Shown in pieces: positions 39,853-47,720 of a stretch of DNA of 64,000 bases. The stretch is taken from positions 124,001 to 188,000 of the forward strand of contig NZ_JAPPUX010000002.1 in the NCBI RefSeq assembly GCF_026712185.1, given 5' to 3'. The DNA is from Nocardioides pini (GTDB lineage: Bacteria > Actinomycetota > Actinomycetes > Propionibacteriales > Nocardioidaceae). Both the position numbers and the translations under genes were made by a program. The notes under the pieces are model-generated. The model was not told the DNA's origin. It did no database searches and worked only from the letters and a program-made list of their open reading frames with translations. Each line of letters starts with the position of its first letter. Within the stretch, counting starts at the first letter, position 1.

Positions 39853-41385
39853 ATGCCTCACCCTGCCTCAGTCCGCGCCACTGCAGCCCTCTCCGCGCTG
39901 GTCGCCGTCCCCTCCACCTGGCTCGTGGCGGCGCCGGCCGGCGCGGCATCGGCGCCCACGACGTGCGACGGGAAGCCGGTGACGATCGTCGCGACGACCA
40001 CGGTCACGCAGGGCACGGAGGGTGACGACGTCGTCTCCATGGAGCCGGGCCAGTGGAACACCTTCGACGCCAAGGGCGGCAACGACACCGTCTGCCTGGC
40101 GGCGGGCAGGGCCGACATCAACGACCGCGACTCCCGACCTCCCTACGGGTTCCTCGACACCGGGACCGGCGACGACAGGGTCGTCAACCTGACCCCGGCC
40201 GGGACCACCGGCATCTACACCACCGTGGTCCTCGGCCCGGGCAGCGACAGCTTCCAGGGCGCCGGGGTCGGTGAGGAGGTGTTCGCGGACGGCTTCGGGG
40301 GCGACTTCGACGTCGCCGACGTCGCCGACCCCGCGCTGGTCGGTCGGCAGTCCGACGTCGTGACGGATGCGGCCACCGTGCACACCGCGGCGCCGGCCGA
40401 CGCCCCGAACGCCGACCGCATCACCTTCGGCGCCCGGGGTGGCCGGGCGGTCGTGAGCGGCCCCATGGGGCCGCAGGCGCTCCTCGACTTCTCCCTCGCC
40501 TCCGACCCGCTCCTCGAGGTGCGCTCGCCCCTCCGGCTGGGCGCGCCGGTCTCGGGCGAGGTCGTCGTGGACAACCGGGCGCGCACGGTCACCGCGGCGG
40601 GAGCGACCGCGCTCACGTGGTCGGGGGAGGTGCGTACCTTCGTGGTCGGCAGCCCACGACGGCTCGTGGTCGCGGGTCCCGCGGTCGGTTTCGTCGGCAC
40701 CGACGCCGGCGAGGCGGTCACCTTCGCGGACGTGCTCGTCGGCGACGTCAGCCTCGGCGGGGGCGATGACAGCCTCGGCGTGCAGTCGTGGAACAACGCC
40801 TTCATCCCCCGCTCGGCCGACGGCGGGCCCGGGCGCGACGAGGCGTCGATCTCGTCGGTGTGCCACAGCGTGCTCGCCGTGCGCCTGGCCCGCACGGCGA
40901 CCTGTGACGGACGCTCGGGCACGTTCCGGGGGTTCCGCGACGTGGTGCTGGACGGCAGCGACGCACCCGGCGCCGCCACGGTCCTCGTGGGCACCGGTCG
41001 GGCCGAGCGCCTCGTCGCCAGCGGCCACGACGTGACCATCCGCGCCCGGGGCGGACGGGACGACGTCCTGGTCGACGACAGCTGGTCGGCCCGGGTGTGG
41101 GCCGGCCCCGGACGCGACCGGGTGGCCGTCAGCGGCGACGACGTGGTGGTCCAGGGTCAGGGAGGCGCTGACCGGCTCCGCCTCCTCGGCACGGCCGGCC
41201 TGGCCGCCCCCGACCGCGCCCGCCGGCAGCAGGTGAGCCTCGGGGGCCGCGGCAACGACGTGATGGTGGGCACCGCGGCCGCGGCCGACCGGCTGGTCGG
41301 CGGTGCCGGCCGTGACCGTGCCGACGGCGGCCGGGGGCGCCGCGACCAGTGCGACGCCGAGGTCGTGCGCCGCTGCGAGCGGTGA
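39853..41385 (+). CDS. Secreted RTX-like repeat protein
   Basis: A 510-aa exported protein. It begins with a signal peptide (about 1-32, ending AGAASA). The mature part contains scattered RTX-like GG-x-G-x-D units, for example GGNDTVCL, GGGDDSLGV, GGRGNDVMVG and GGAGRDRADGG, most regular near the C-terminus. Six cysteines may form disulfides. RTX-like repeats usually bind calcium and form a parallel beta roll. No enzymatic domain is seen. It stands alone with GGGAG as a binding site before the ATG. Confidence 0.75.
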   Translation: MPHPASVRATAALSALVAVPSTWLVAAPAGAASAPTTCDGKPVTIVATTTVTQGTEGDDVVSMEPGQWNTFDAKGGNDTVCLAAGRADINDRDSRPPYGFLDTGTGDDRVVNLTPAGTTGIYTTVVLGPGSDSFQGAGVGEEVFADGFGGDFDVADVADPALVGRQSDVVTDAATVHTAAPADAPNADRITFGARGGRAVVSGPMGPQALLDFSLASDPLLEVRSPLRLGAPVSGEVVVDNRARTVTAAGATALTWSGEVRTFVVGSPRRLVVAGPAVGFVGTDAGEAVTFADVLVGDVSLGGGDDSLGVQSWNNAFIPRSADGGPGRDEASISSVCHSVLAVRLARTATCDGRSGTFRGFRDVVLDGSDAPGAATVLVGTGRAERLVASGHDVTIRARGGRDDVLVDDSWSARVWAGPGRDRVAVSGDDVVVQGQGGADRLRLLGTAGLAAPDRARRQQVSLGGRGNDVMVGTAAAADRLVGGAGRDRADGGRGRRDQCDAEVVRRCER

Positions 41386-41425
41386 CCGACCCTGTGACGC
41401 AGCACCCGGTGCGCCGATCTGGCCT

Positions 41426-41443
41426 TATCTCATATCTGAGATA
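41426..41443. promoter_or_regulatory. TATCTCA-N4-TGAGATA operator at the XRE-MurA promoter
   Basis: A perfect 7-4-7 inverted repeat ends in the first two bases of the -10 element TACCGT (41442-41447), which lies seven bases before the ATG. It covers the -35/spacer region, exactly where a repressor would block transcription. The downstream protein has an XRE-type HTH, so autoregulation is the simplest guess. AT-rich sequence here stands out from the GC-rich surroundings. Confidence 0.7.
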
Positions 41444-41454
41444 CCGTGGTCGGC

Positions 41455-42978
41455 ATGGCTGACTACAAGGGTCGCATCGGCAACCTCATCCGCGACGCCC
41501 GCAAGCACCGCGGGCTCACCCAGCACCAGCTGGCCGAGCTGCTCGGCACGAGCCAGAGCGCCATCAACCGCATCGAGAAGGGCCACCAGAACCTCTCCCT
41601 CGAGATGCTCGCGCGCATCGGCGCGGCACTCGACTCCGAGATCGTCGCCCTCGGCGCCGGACCCACGCACCTGCGCGTCGACGGCCCGACGACGCTGTCC
41701 GGCTCGATCGACGTCAAGACCTCCAAGAACGCCGGCGTCGCGCTGCTGTGCGCGTCGCTGCTCAACAAGGGCCGTACGACGCTGCGCAAGGTCGCACGCA
41801 TCGAGGAGGTCAACCGCCTCCTCGAGGTGCTCAACTCCCTCGGCGTGGCCACCCGCTGGCTCAACGAGGACAACGACCTCGAGATCGTCCCGCCGGCCCA
41901 CCTCGACCTCTCGCAGATCGACGAGGGTGCCGCCCGCCGCACCCGCTCGGTGATCATGTTCCTCGGTCCCCTGCTCCACCGGACCGAGGAGTTCGAGCTC
42001 CCCTACGCCGGTGGCTGCAACCTCGGCACCCGCACCGTCGAGCCGCACATGGCCGCTCTGCGCCCCTTCGGGCTCGAGGTGAAGGCCACCGACGGGGCCT
42101 ACCACGCTCGCGTCAACCGGGCGCTCGAGCCCGAGCGTCCCATCGTGCTGACCGAGCGCGGCGACACCGTCACCGAGAACGCGCTGATGGCCGCCGCCCT
42201 GCACCCCGGCACCACCGTGATCCGCAACGCCTCGTCCAACTACATGGTCCAGGACCTCTGCTTCTACCTGCAGAAGCTCGGCGTCACCGTCGAGGGCATC
42301 GGCACCACGACCCTCAAGGTCACCGGCCGCTCGACGATCGACGTCGACGTCGACTACGCGCCCGCCGAGGACCCGATCGAGGCGATGTCGCTGCTCGCGG
42401 CCGCCATCGTGACCAAGTCGTCCATCACCATCCGCCGGGTGCCGATCGAGTTCCTCGAGATCGAGCTCGCCACGCTGGAGGAGATGGGCTTCCGCTACGA
42501 CCGCTCCGCCGAGTACGCCGCCCTGAACGGCGAGACCCGCCTCGTCGACATCACCACGCGTCCCTCCGAGCTCCGCGCCCCGCTGGACAAGATCCACCCG
42601 ATGCCGTTCCCGGGCCTCAACATCGACAACCTGCCGTTCTTCGCGGTCATCGCCGCGGTCGCCGAGGGTCAGACCCTGCTCCATGACTGGGTCTACGAGA
42701 ACCGCGCGATCTACCTCACCGAGCTCAACAAGCTCGGCGCCCAGGTCAAGCTCCTCGACCCCCACCGGGTGCTCGTGGAGGGTCCGACGCACTTCTCCGG
42801 CGCCGAGATCGTGTGCCCGCCCGCCCTCCGCCCCGCCGTCGTCCTCCTGATCGCGATGCTCGCCTCGAAGGGCCGCAGCGTGCTGCGCTCGACGTACGTC
42901 ATCCACCGCGGCTACGAGGACCTCGCCGAGCGGCTGAACGAGCTCGGCGCCAACATCGAGACGTTCAGAGACATTTGA
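41455..42978 (+). CDS. XRE-type HTH domain fused to a MurA-like enolpyruvyl transferase
   Basis: A 507-aa fusion. Residues about 5-62 form a Cro/C1-type HTH (RKHRGLTQHQLAELLGTSQS). Residues about 75-505 are a complete MurA/EPSP-synthase fold. MurA makes the first peptidoglycan-specific precursor from UDP-GlcNAc and PEP. Its key residues appear kept: K91-N92 (SKNA), C188 in YAGGCNLG (the fosfomycin-target cysteine), an Asp in PGLNIDN and an Arg in PPALRPA. The loop context differs from canonical MurA. So it is either a functional second MurA with a regulator head or an enzyme-derived regulator that senses a cell-wall metabolite. Confidence 0.85.
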   Translation: MADYKGRIGNLIRDARKHRGLTQHQLAELLGTSQSAINRIEKGHQNLSLEMLARIGAALDSEIVALGAGPTHLRVDGPTTLSGSIDVKTSKNAGVALLCASLLNKGRTTLRKVARIEEVNRLLEVLNSLGVATRWLNEDNDLEIVPPAHLDLSQIDEGAARRTRSVIMFLGPLLHRTEEFELPYAGGCNLGTRTVEPHMAALRPFGLEVKATDGAYHARVNRALEPERPIVLTERGDTVTENALMAAALHPGTTVIRNASSNYMVQDLCFYLQKLGVTVEGIGTTTLKVTGRSTIDVDVDYAPAEDPIEAMSLLAAAIVTKSSITIRRVPIEFLEIELATLEEMGFRYDRSAEYAALNGETRLVDITTRPSELRAPLDKIHPMPFPGLNIDNLPFFAVIAAVAEGQTLLHDWVYENRAIYLTELNKLGAQVKLLDPHRVLVEGPTHFSGAEIVCPPALRPAVVLLIAMLASKGRSVLRSTYVIHRGYEDLAERLNELGANIETFRDI

Positions 42979-43251
42979 GCTCGCTCCGCTCGCTCGTGTC
43001 CGCGGCGCTGGAAGACGGCGCCTTCGTCGTCGTTGCCGCACCCTCCTCCGCTCCGCTCCCCCGGCTGCAGCCCTCCTCCTGCAGGCGCCGTCGCGACGCG
43101 GGACGGCGACAGCTGATCCTCGGGAGGTCCGTGGCGCGCCCGCGAGTGCAGGAGGAGCGCTCAAGGCCGGAGGAGCGCAGCGGGGGAGCCCGCAGGCGCG
43201 ACGACGAACGAGCGGGTTACGAGCGCCGCGGACAGAGCGAGCGGAGCGAGC
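42979..43251. repeat. 273-bp imperfect palindromic intergenic region
   Basis: The arms 42979-43009 and 43222-43251 are complementary over about 30 bases with one indel (core GCTCGCTCCGCTCGCTC). Weaker complementarity continues inward (for example CTCCTCCGCTCCGCTC facing GGAGGAGCGCAGCGGG). It fills the entire gap between the convergent XRE-murA and zinc-ribbon genes. It would fold into a large hairpin acting as a terminator. The clean arms resemble terminal inverted repeats, but no transposase is inside. Confidence 0.75.
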
Positions 43252-43503
43252 CTAGTTGAAGAGCGTTTCCACCCAGGCGCGCGAGACCTTGCCCGGGGTG
43301 GGCGGGGCGGTCATGTCGGGGGTGATCCGGGGCAGGGGTGCGGTGTGCTGGCCGGCGTTGCGGTGCCAGTCGTTCTCCGCCTCCACCAGCATGCCCAGGT
43401 CGGCGCGCGCGAGGAACACCCCGTGCCCCTCCGGGCACGAGCTGACCGTCGCCTCGCCGTGGGTCCGCTGATCCATCTCGACACCGCACCGGGGACACGT
43501 CAT
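43252..43503 (-). CDS. Zinc-ribbon (zf-TFIIB-like) protein
   Basis: An 83-aa protein with an N-terminal zinc ribbon: CPRC near residue 3 and a second CPEGH segment (SSCPEGHGVFLARADLGMLV), matching zf-TFIIB family small proteins. The start at ATG 43503 has GGAG just upstream; an ATG nine bases further upstream is also possible. It is divergent from the GDPD gene by 44 bases. Function unknown. Confidence 0.75.
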   Translation of the reverse strand: MTCPRCGVEMDQRTHGEATVSSCPEGHGVFLARADLGMLVEAENDWHRNAGQHTAPLPRITPDMTAPPTPGKVSRAWVETLFN

Positions 43504-43547
43504 GCTCTCCATCCCTCGACGGTACCGCTGCCCCCCATACTTCTCGC

Positions 43548-44351
43548 GTGGAACCACCGCACCCGACCGGACCGGCCTACCTCGACGCGCCGCGGCCGCT
43601 GGCCTTCGCCCACCGGGGCGGCGCCTACCACCCCGACATCGAGGGGCTGGAGAACACGCTCGCCGCGTTCGCGCACGCGGTGGAGCTGGGCTACACCTAC
43701 CTCGAGACCGACGTCCACGTCACGAGCGACGGGGTGCTGCTGGCGTTCCACGACACCGTCCTGGACCGGGTGACCGACCGCACCGGCAGCATCGCGGAGT
43801 CGACGTACGCCGAGGTGCAGCAGGCGCTGATCGGCGGTCGCGAGCGGGTGCCGACCCTGGCCGACCTCGTCGACGCGTTCCCGCAGGCGCGCTTCAACGT
43901 CGACCTCAAGTCGGACGGCGCGGTCGAGTCGCTCGCCCGCTTCATCGAGGAGCGCGGGGCGTGGGACCGGGTGCTGGTCGGCTCGTTCTCCGGCCGCCGG
44001 ATGAACGCGTTCCGCGGGCGCACCGGGGGGCGGGTGGCCACCTCGGCCCACCCCCTCGAGGTCGTCGCGTTCGTGCTATCACCCAGCGGCCGGCTCGCCC
44101 GGTGGCTCACCCGCGGGCGGCCGGTGGCGCTGCAGGTGCCCCACCGCCGCGGTCGCCTGCTCGTGGTCTCGCGCGGGCTCGTGCGCCGCGCGCACGCGGC
44201 CGGCGTGCAGGTGCACGTCTGGACCATCGACGACCCAATTGAGATGAACGCCCTCCTGGACCGTGGTGTCGACGGCATCATGACGGATCGCACGGACATA
44301 CTCAGGGACGTGCTCCGCGCCCGCGGGCAGTGGAACGGCCCCGACCGGTGA
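43548..44351 (+). CDS. Glycerophosphodiester phosphodiesterase
   Basis: A 267-aa GDPD-family enzyme that hydrolyses glycerophosphodiesters to glycerol-3-phosphate and an alcohol. Catalytic and metal ligands are visible: H22-R23 (AHRGG), E53 and D55 (LETDVHVTSDG), H68 (FHD). The C-terminal barrel strands VHVWTIDD and GVDGIMTDR are typical. No signal peptide, so cytoplasmic. CATACT lies six bases before the GTG (leaderless-like). It is followed 28 bases later by the transporter gene. Confidence 0.93.
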   Translation: MEPPHPTGPAYLDAPRPLAFAHRGGAYHPDIEGLENTLAAFAHAVELGYTYLETDVHVTSDGVLLAFHDTVLDRVTDRTGSIAESTYAEVQQALIGGRERVPTLADLVDAFPQARFNVDLKSDGAVESLARFIEERGAWDRVLVGSFSGRRMNAFRGRTGGRVATSAHPLEVVAFVLSPSGRLARWLTRGRPVALQVPHRRGRLLVVSRGLVRRAHAAGVQVHVWTIDDPIEMNALLDRGVDGIMTDRTDILRDVLRARGQWNGPDR

Positions 44352-44379
44352 CGGCAGGGGAACCCATGGAGAGGGACGC

Positions 44380-45741
44380 ATGACCGACGTGGAGGGCGGC
44401 ATCGCCAACCTGAAGCCGCTCGAGCAGGTCCGCGAGCAGAAGGCCTGGTACTGGTACGACTGGGCCAACAGCGCCTACACGACGACCATCGGCACCGTCT
44501 TCTTCGGCCCCTACTTCATCAACCTGGCCGAGAACGCCGTCGGCGGCGAGGACGGCCGCTTCGAGGCGGCCGGGCTCTCGCTCCCGCCGGACTCGCTGTT
44601 CTTCTGGCTGATCACCGTCTCCACCATCCTGTCGGCGCTCATCCTGCCGCCGCTCGGGGCGTACGCCGACCGCGTGGCGAACAAGAAGCGGCTGCTGGCG
44701 ACCCTCGCCTGGACCGGGTCGTTCTTCGCGGCGCTGATCTTCTTCGCCACCGGCGACGACTGGCAGCTCGCCGCCGTCGGCATCGTGCTGGGCAACCTGT
44801 TCTTCGGCGCGGCCGGCGTGGTCAACGACTCGATCCTGCCGCTCATCTCCGACGAGGACGACCGCGACCGGGTCTCGTCCCGCGGCTGGGCGTTCGGCTA
44901 CCTCGGCGGCGGGCTCCTGCTGGTGCTCAACCTCGCCGTCTACCTCGGGCACGAGGCCCTCGGGCTCGACGAGGCCCTCGCCGCCCGCCTGTGCATGCTC
45001 TCGGCCGCCGTGTGGTGGGCCGGTTTCACCTTCATCCCCTACTTGCGGCTCAACGACCACCCGCCGGCCGCGGTCGAGCAGGTCGAGGGCAACGCGGTCC
45101 GCCGCAGCTTCGGCCAGCTCGCCGCCACCCTGCGCGACATGCGCCAGTACCCGATGGCGCTGACGTTCCTGGTGGCCTACCTCTTCTTCAACGACGGCAT
45201 CCAGACCGTCATCGCGTCCGCGTCGGTCTACGGCTCCGAGGAGCTCGGCCACGGCCAGACCATCCTCATCGCCACCATCTTGATGGTGCAGTTCGTGGCC
45301 TTCGGTGGTGCGCTGCTCTTCGGCCGGCTCGCCGGCCGGATGGGTGCCAAGCGGACCATCCTCATGGGGCTGGCGATCTGGTGCCTCATCGTCACGGCCG
45401 GGCTCTTCCTGCCGGCCGGCAACGTCGCGCTGTTCCTGGTGATGGGTGTCGCCATCGGCATCGTGCTCGGCGGCACGCAGGCGCTGGCCCGGTCCTACTT
45501 CTCCCTGCTGATCCCCCGCGGCAAGGAGGCCGAGTACTTCAGCTTCTACCACGCGATGGACCGCGGGACGTCGTGGTTCGGCACGGCCACCTTCGGCATC
45601 GTGCTGGCGATCACCGACTCCTACCGGCCCGCGCTGTTCGCCCTGATCGCCTTCTTCGTCATCGGTGGGCTGCTGCTCACCCGCGTCGACACCGAGCGGG
45701 GCATCCGCGAGGCCGGCAACGACGTGCCCGCGGTGATCTGA
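44380..45741 (+). CDS. UMF1-type major facilitator transporter
   Basis: A 453-aa membrane protein with about 12 transmembrane segments. The N-terminal segment AWYWYDWANSAYTTTIGTVFFGPYF is the UMF1/Atg22-like signature. GGAGAGGGA precedes the ATG as a binding site. It follows the GDPD gene closely and is probably in one transcript. Substrate is unknown; export of amino acids or small metabolites is a family-level guess. Confidence 0.88.
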   Translation: MTDVEGGIANLKPLEQVREQKAWYWYDWANSAYTTTIGTVFFGPYFINLAENAVGGEDGRFEAAGLSLPPDSLFFWLITVSTILSALILPPLGAYADRVANKKRLLATLAWTGSFFAALIFFATGDDWQLAAVGIVLGNLFFGAAGVVNDSILPLISDEDDRDRVSSRGWAFGYLGGGLLLVLNLAVYLGHEALGLDEALAARLCMLSAAVWWAGFTFIPYLRLNDHPPAAVEQVEGNAVRRSFGQLAATLRDMRQYPMALTFLVAYLFFNDGIQTVIASASVYGSEELGHGQTILIATILMVQFVAFGGALLFGRLAGRMGAKRTILMGLAIWCLIVTAGLFLPAGNVALFLVMGVAIGIVLGGTQALARSYFSLLIPRGKEAEYFSFYHAMDRGTSWFGTATFGIVLAITDSYRPALFALIAFFVIGGLLLTRVDTERGIREAGNDVPAVI

Positions 45742-45786
45742 GCCCGACCGGTTCTCCGACCACCTGCACCCTCGCGGGGCGGGGTC

Positions 45787-45800
45787 CACCCCATGGGGTG
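45787..45800. terminator. CACCCCATGGGGTG palindrome after the transporter
   Basis: A perfect 14-bp palindrome 46 bases after the transporter stop. It may end that transcript. It lies 45 bases before the SigR-type promoter of rbpA, so an operator is also possible. The interval 45742-46005 otherwise holds the rbpA promoter and leader. Confidence 0.4.
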
Positions 45801-45844
45801 AAGTTCGTCTCGCCTGAGCGTGGCTGACGACACCACGAATCCGC

Positions 45845-45870
45845 GGAATTGTGACGTCCCCGCTACCGTT
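45845..45870 (+). promoter_or_regulatory. SigR-type promoter of rbpA
   Basis: GGAAT at 45845-45849 and GTT at 45868-45870 are separated by exactly 18 bases, matching the known Streptomyces sigma-R consensus GGAAT-N18-GTT. Sigma-R answers thiol-oxidative stress and drives rbpA in Streptomyces, so the match is also functionally fitting. A leader of about 130 bases follows before rbpA. Confidence 0.7.
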
Positions 45871-46005
45871 GAAGATCGTAGAAGTTCCGGGCGCAACCGA
45901 GCCGCGTCGTCACGAGCGGCGTCACGATCCACGATCTGGCTCGTTGCACCTGGAGAACCCGGTCACAACACATCGGGTGTCAGCAACCCAATGGAGGTGG
46001 GCACG

Positions 46006-46386
46006 GTGGCGGAGCGCACACTACGTGGCGCACGGCTCGGCGGCCAGAGTTTCGAGGATGAGCGCGGCATCGAGTTCGCAGCTCGCCAGCAGGTCGGTTA
46101 CCGGTGCAAGCAGGGACATGACTTCGAGGTCACGATGTCGGTCGAGGCCGACATCCCGGCGGTGTGGGAGTGCCCGCGCTGCGGCGCCGAGGCGCTGAGC
46201 ACGGCCGGCATCCTCCCGGAGGAGAAGGTCGAGAAGCCCGCACGCACGCACTGGGACATGCTCCTGGAGCGTCGTTCGGAGAAGGAGCTCGAGGACATCC
46301 TCAAGGAGCGCCTCGAGCTGCTGCGCGGCGGCGAGATCGGCCCTGCGCACCTGCACCGCGCCAACAAGAAGAAGCGCGTCAGCTGA
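46006..46386 (+). CDS. rbpA: RNA polymerase-binding protein RbpA
   Basis: A 126-aa RbpA, an actinobacterial transcription factor that binds the principal sigma factor and core polymerase and stabilises open complexes. It has the N-terminal segment AERTLRGARLGGQSFED, a zinc/beta core (C-x-QGHDFEV, ECPRCGAEAL) and the sigma-interacting C-terminus RTHWDMLLERRSEKELE. The GTG at 46006 is chosen because GGAGG lies eight bases before it and family proteins start here; ATG 45991 is an alternative. Confidence 0.96.
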   Translation: MAERTLRGARLGGQSFEDERGIEFAARQQVGYRCKQGHDFEVTMSVEADIPAVWECPRCGAEALSTAGILPEEKVEKPARTHWDMLLERRSEKELEDILKERLELLRGGEIGPAHLHRANKKKRVS

Positions 46387-46389
46387 CGC

Positions 46390-46408
46390 CTCGACCCCTC
46401 GGGTCGAG
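46390..46408. terminator. Bidirectional terminator between rbpA and fxsA
   Basis: A perfect 8-3-8 hairpin (CTCGACCC, loop CTC, GGGTCGAG) lies in the 24-base gap between the convergent rbpA and fxsA stops. Confidence 0.7.
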
Positions 46409-46410
46409 CG

Positions 46411-46971
46411 TCATTCGACGACGTCGCCCCGGACCACGGGCCCCCCGGGCCCCGGTCCGGGGCTCTCGTCATTTCCGGGCCCGAAACCGGGACCGAAGCC
46501 CGAGCCGAACCCCGGCCCGGACCCCTGACGCCCGAACGGCGTGCCGAACGCCGGAGCCACCACGAGGCGGCGCTCGACGACGGTGGTCAGCAGCCGGCGC
46601 GCCACCGGCCTGGTGAAGGGCAGGATGAGCAGGATCCCGGCGATGTCGAGGACGAAGCCGGGGCTGAGCATCAGCGTGCCGCCGATGAGGATCAAGGCGC
46701 CGTCGGCGATCTCGCGGGCGGGCATCCGGCCACGCTGGAGCGCCTCGCGCAGGGCCACCCAGGCGCGACCGCCCTCACGCTTGATCAGCCAGGCGCCGAG
46801 CATGCTGTCGAGGACCAGCAGGACGATGGTCCACCACGGCCCGACGAGCTGGCCGACCTGCAGGATGACCCAGATCTCGACCAGCGGCACGACGACGAAG
46901 GCCACCGCGAGCGCCGGGCGCACCCAGCGGCGCCGTCGCCGCGGCGCTGGGGGCGGGGTGGGGGCGGTCAT
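46411..46971 (-). CDS. FxsA-family membrane protein
   Basis: A 186-aa protein of the FxsA (suppressor of F exclusion of T7) family, with three to four membrane segments: VAFVVVPLVEIWVILQVG, WTIVLLVLDSMLGAWLI and GTLMLSPGFVLDIAGILL. The C-terminus is an unusual Gly/Pro/Phe-rich tail (repeats of GFGPGFGPG). Its ATG overlaps the ppm stop by four bases. Its role outside phage exclusion is unknown. Confidence 0.88.
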   Translation of the reverse strand: MTAPTPPPAPRRRRRWVRPALAVAFVVVPLVEIWVILQVGQLVGPWWTIVLLVLDSMLGAWLIKREGGRAWVALREALQRGRMPAREIADGALILIGGTLMLSPGFVLDIAGILLILPFTRPVARRLLTTVVERRLVVAPAFGTPFGRQGSGPGFGSGFGPGFGPGNDESPGPGPGGPVVRGDVVE

Positions 46972-47720
46972 GCCCGGCCCCGGCTCCGTCGCAGCTGCTG
47001 GCGGCGCTCGGAGAGCCCCCACCGGGTGATCATGCGCAACGACTCGCTCGCGACCTGTCCGCTCATCTTGGAGTCGCCGCGCTCGCGCTCGATGAACTCG
47101 ATCGGCACCTCCGTCAGGCGGAGGCCGCGGCTGACGGTGCGGTAGGCGAGGTCGGTCTGGAACACGTATCCAGTAGACCTCACCGACGCAAGGTCGATCG
47201 CCTCCAGCGTCGTACGACGGAACAGCCGGAAGCCGGCGGTCGCGTCCTTGACGCGGATCCCGAGGAGCAGCCGGACGTAGAGGTTGCCGCCCCGGGACAG
47301 CAGCAGGCGCTGGACCGGCCAGTTGACGACCGAGCCGCCCGGGACGTAGCGCGAGCCGATGACGAGGTCGGCCGTGCGGAGGGCGTCGAGCAGCAGGTGG
47401 AGCTGCTCGGGCTGGTGCGAGCCGTCGGCGTCCATCTCGCCGACGACGTCGTAGCCCGCGCCGAGCGCGACCTCGAAGCCGTGGAGGTAGGCCGCGCCCA
47501 GCCCCGCCTTCTCGATGCGGTGCACGACGCGGACGGCCGGGTCCGCGGCGGCGAGCCGATCGGCGATCTCGCCGGTGCCATCGGGGCTGTTGTCGTCGAC
47601 GACCAGGACGTCGACGCCGGGCTGCGCCGCGCGCAGGCGCCCGACGATCCACTCGAGATTCTCCGACTCGTTGTAGGTCGGGATGACCATCACGCAGCGA
47701 CCGAGGCCGTCGACACTCAC
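46968..47720 (-). CDS. ppm1: Polyprenol-phosphate mannosyltransferase (Ppm1 catalytic domain)
   Basis: A 250-aa GT2 enzyme that makes polyprenyl-phosphate-mannose for lipoglycans and protein mannosylation. Signature segments: IPTYNESENLEWIV, VVDDNSPDGT, EMDADGSHQP and GSRYVPGG. In mycobacteria Ppm1 and an Lnt domain work together and may be fused; here they are separate, overlapping genes. The GTG at 47720 overlaps the lnt stop (GTGA). Confidence 0.93.
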   Translation of the reverse strand: MSVDGLGRCVMVIPTYNESENLEWIVGRLRAAQPGVDVLVVDDNSPDGTGEIADRLAAADPAVRVVHRIEKAGLGAAYLHGFEVALGAGYDVVGEMDADGSHQPEQLHLLLDALRTADLVIGSRYVPGGSVVNWPVQRLLLSRGGNLYVRLLLGIRVKDATAGFRLFRRTTLEAIDLASVRSTGYVFQTDLAYRTVSRGLRLTEVPIEFIERERGDSKMSGQVASESLRMITRWGLSERRQQLRRSRGRA

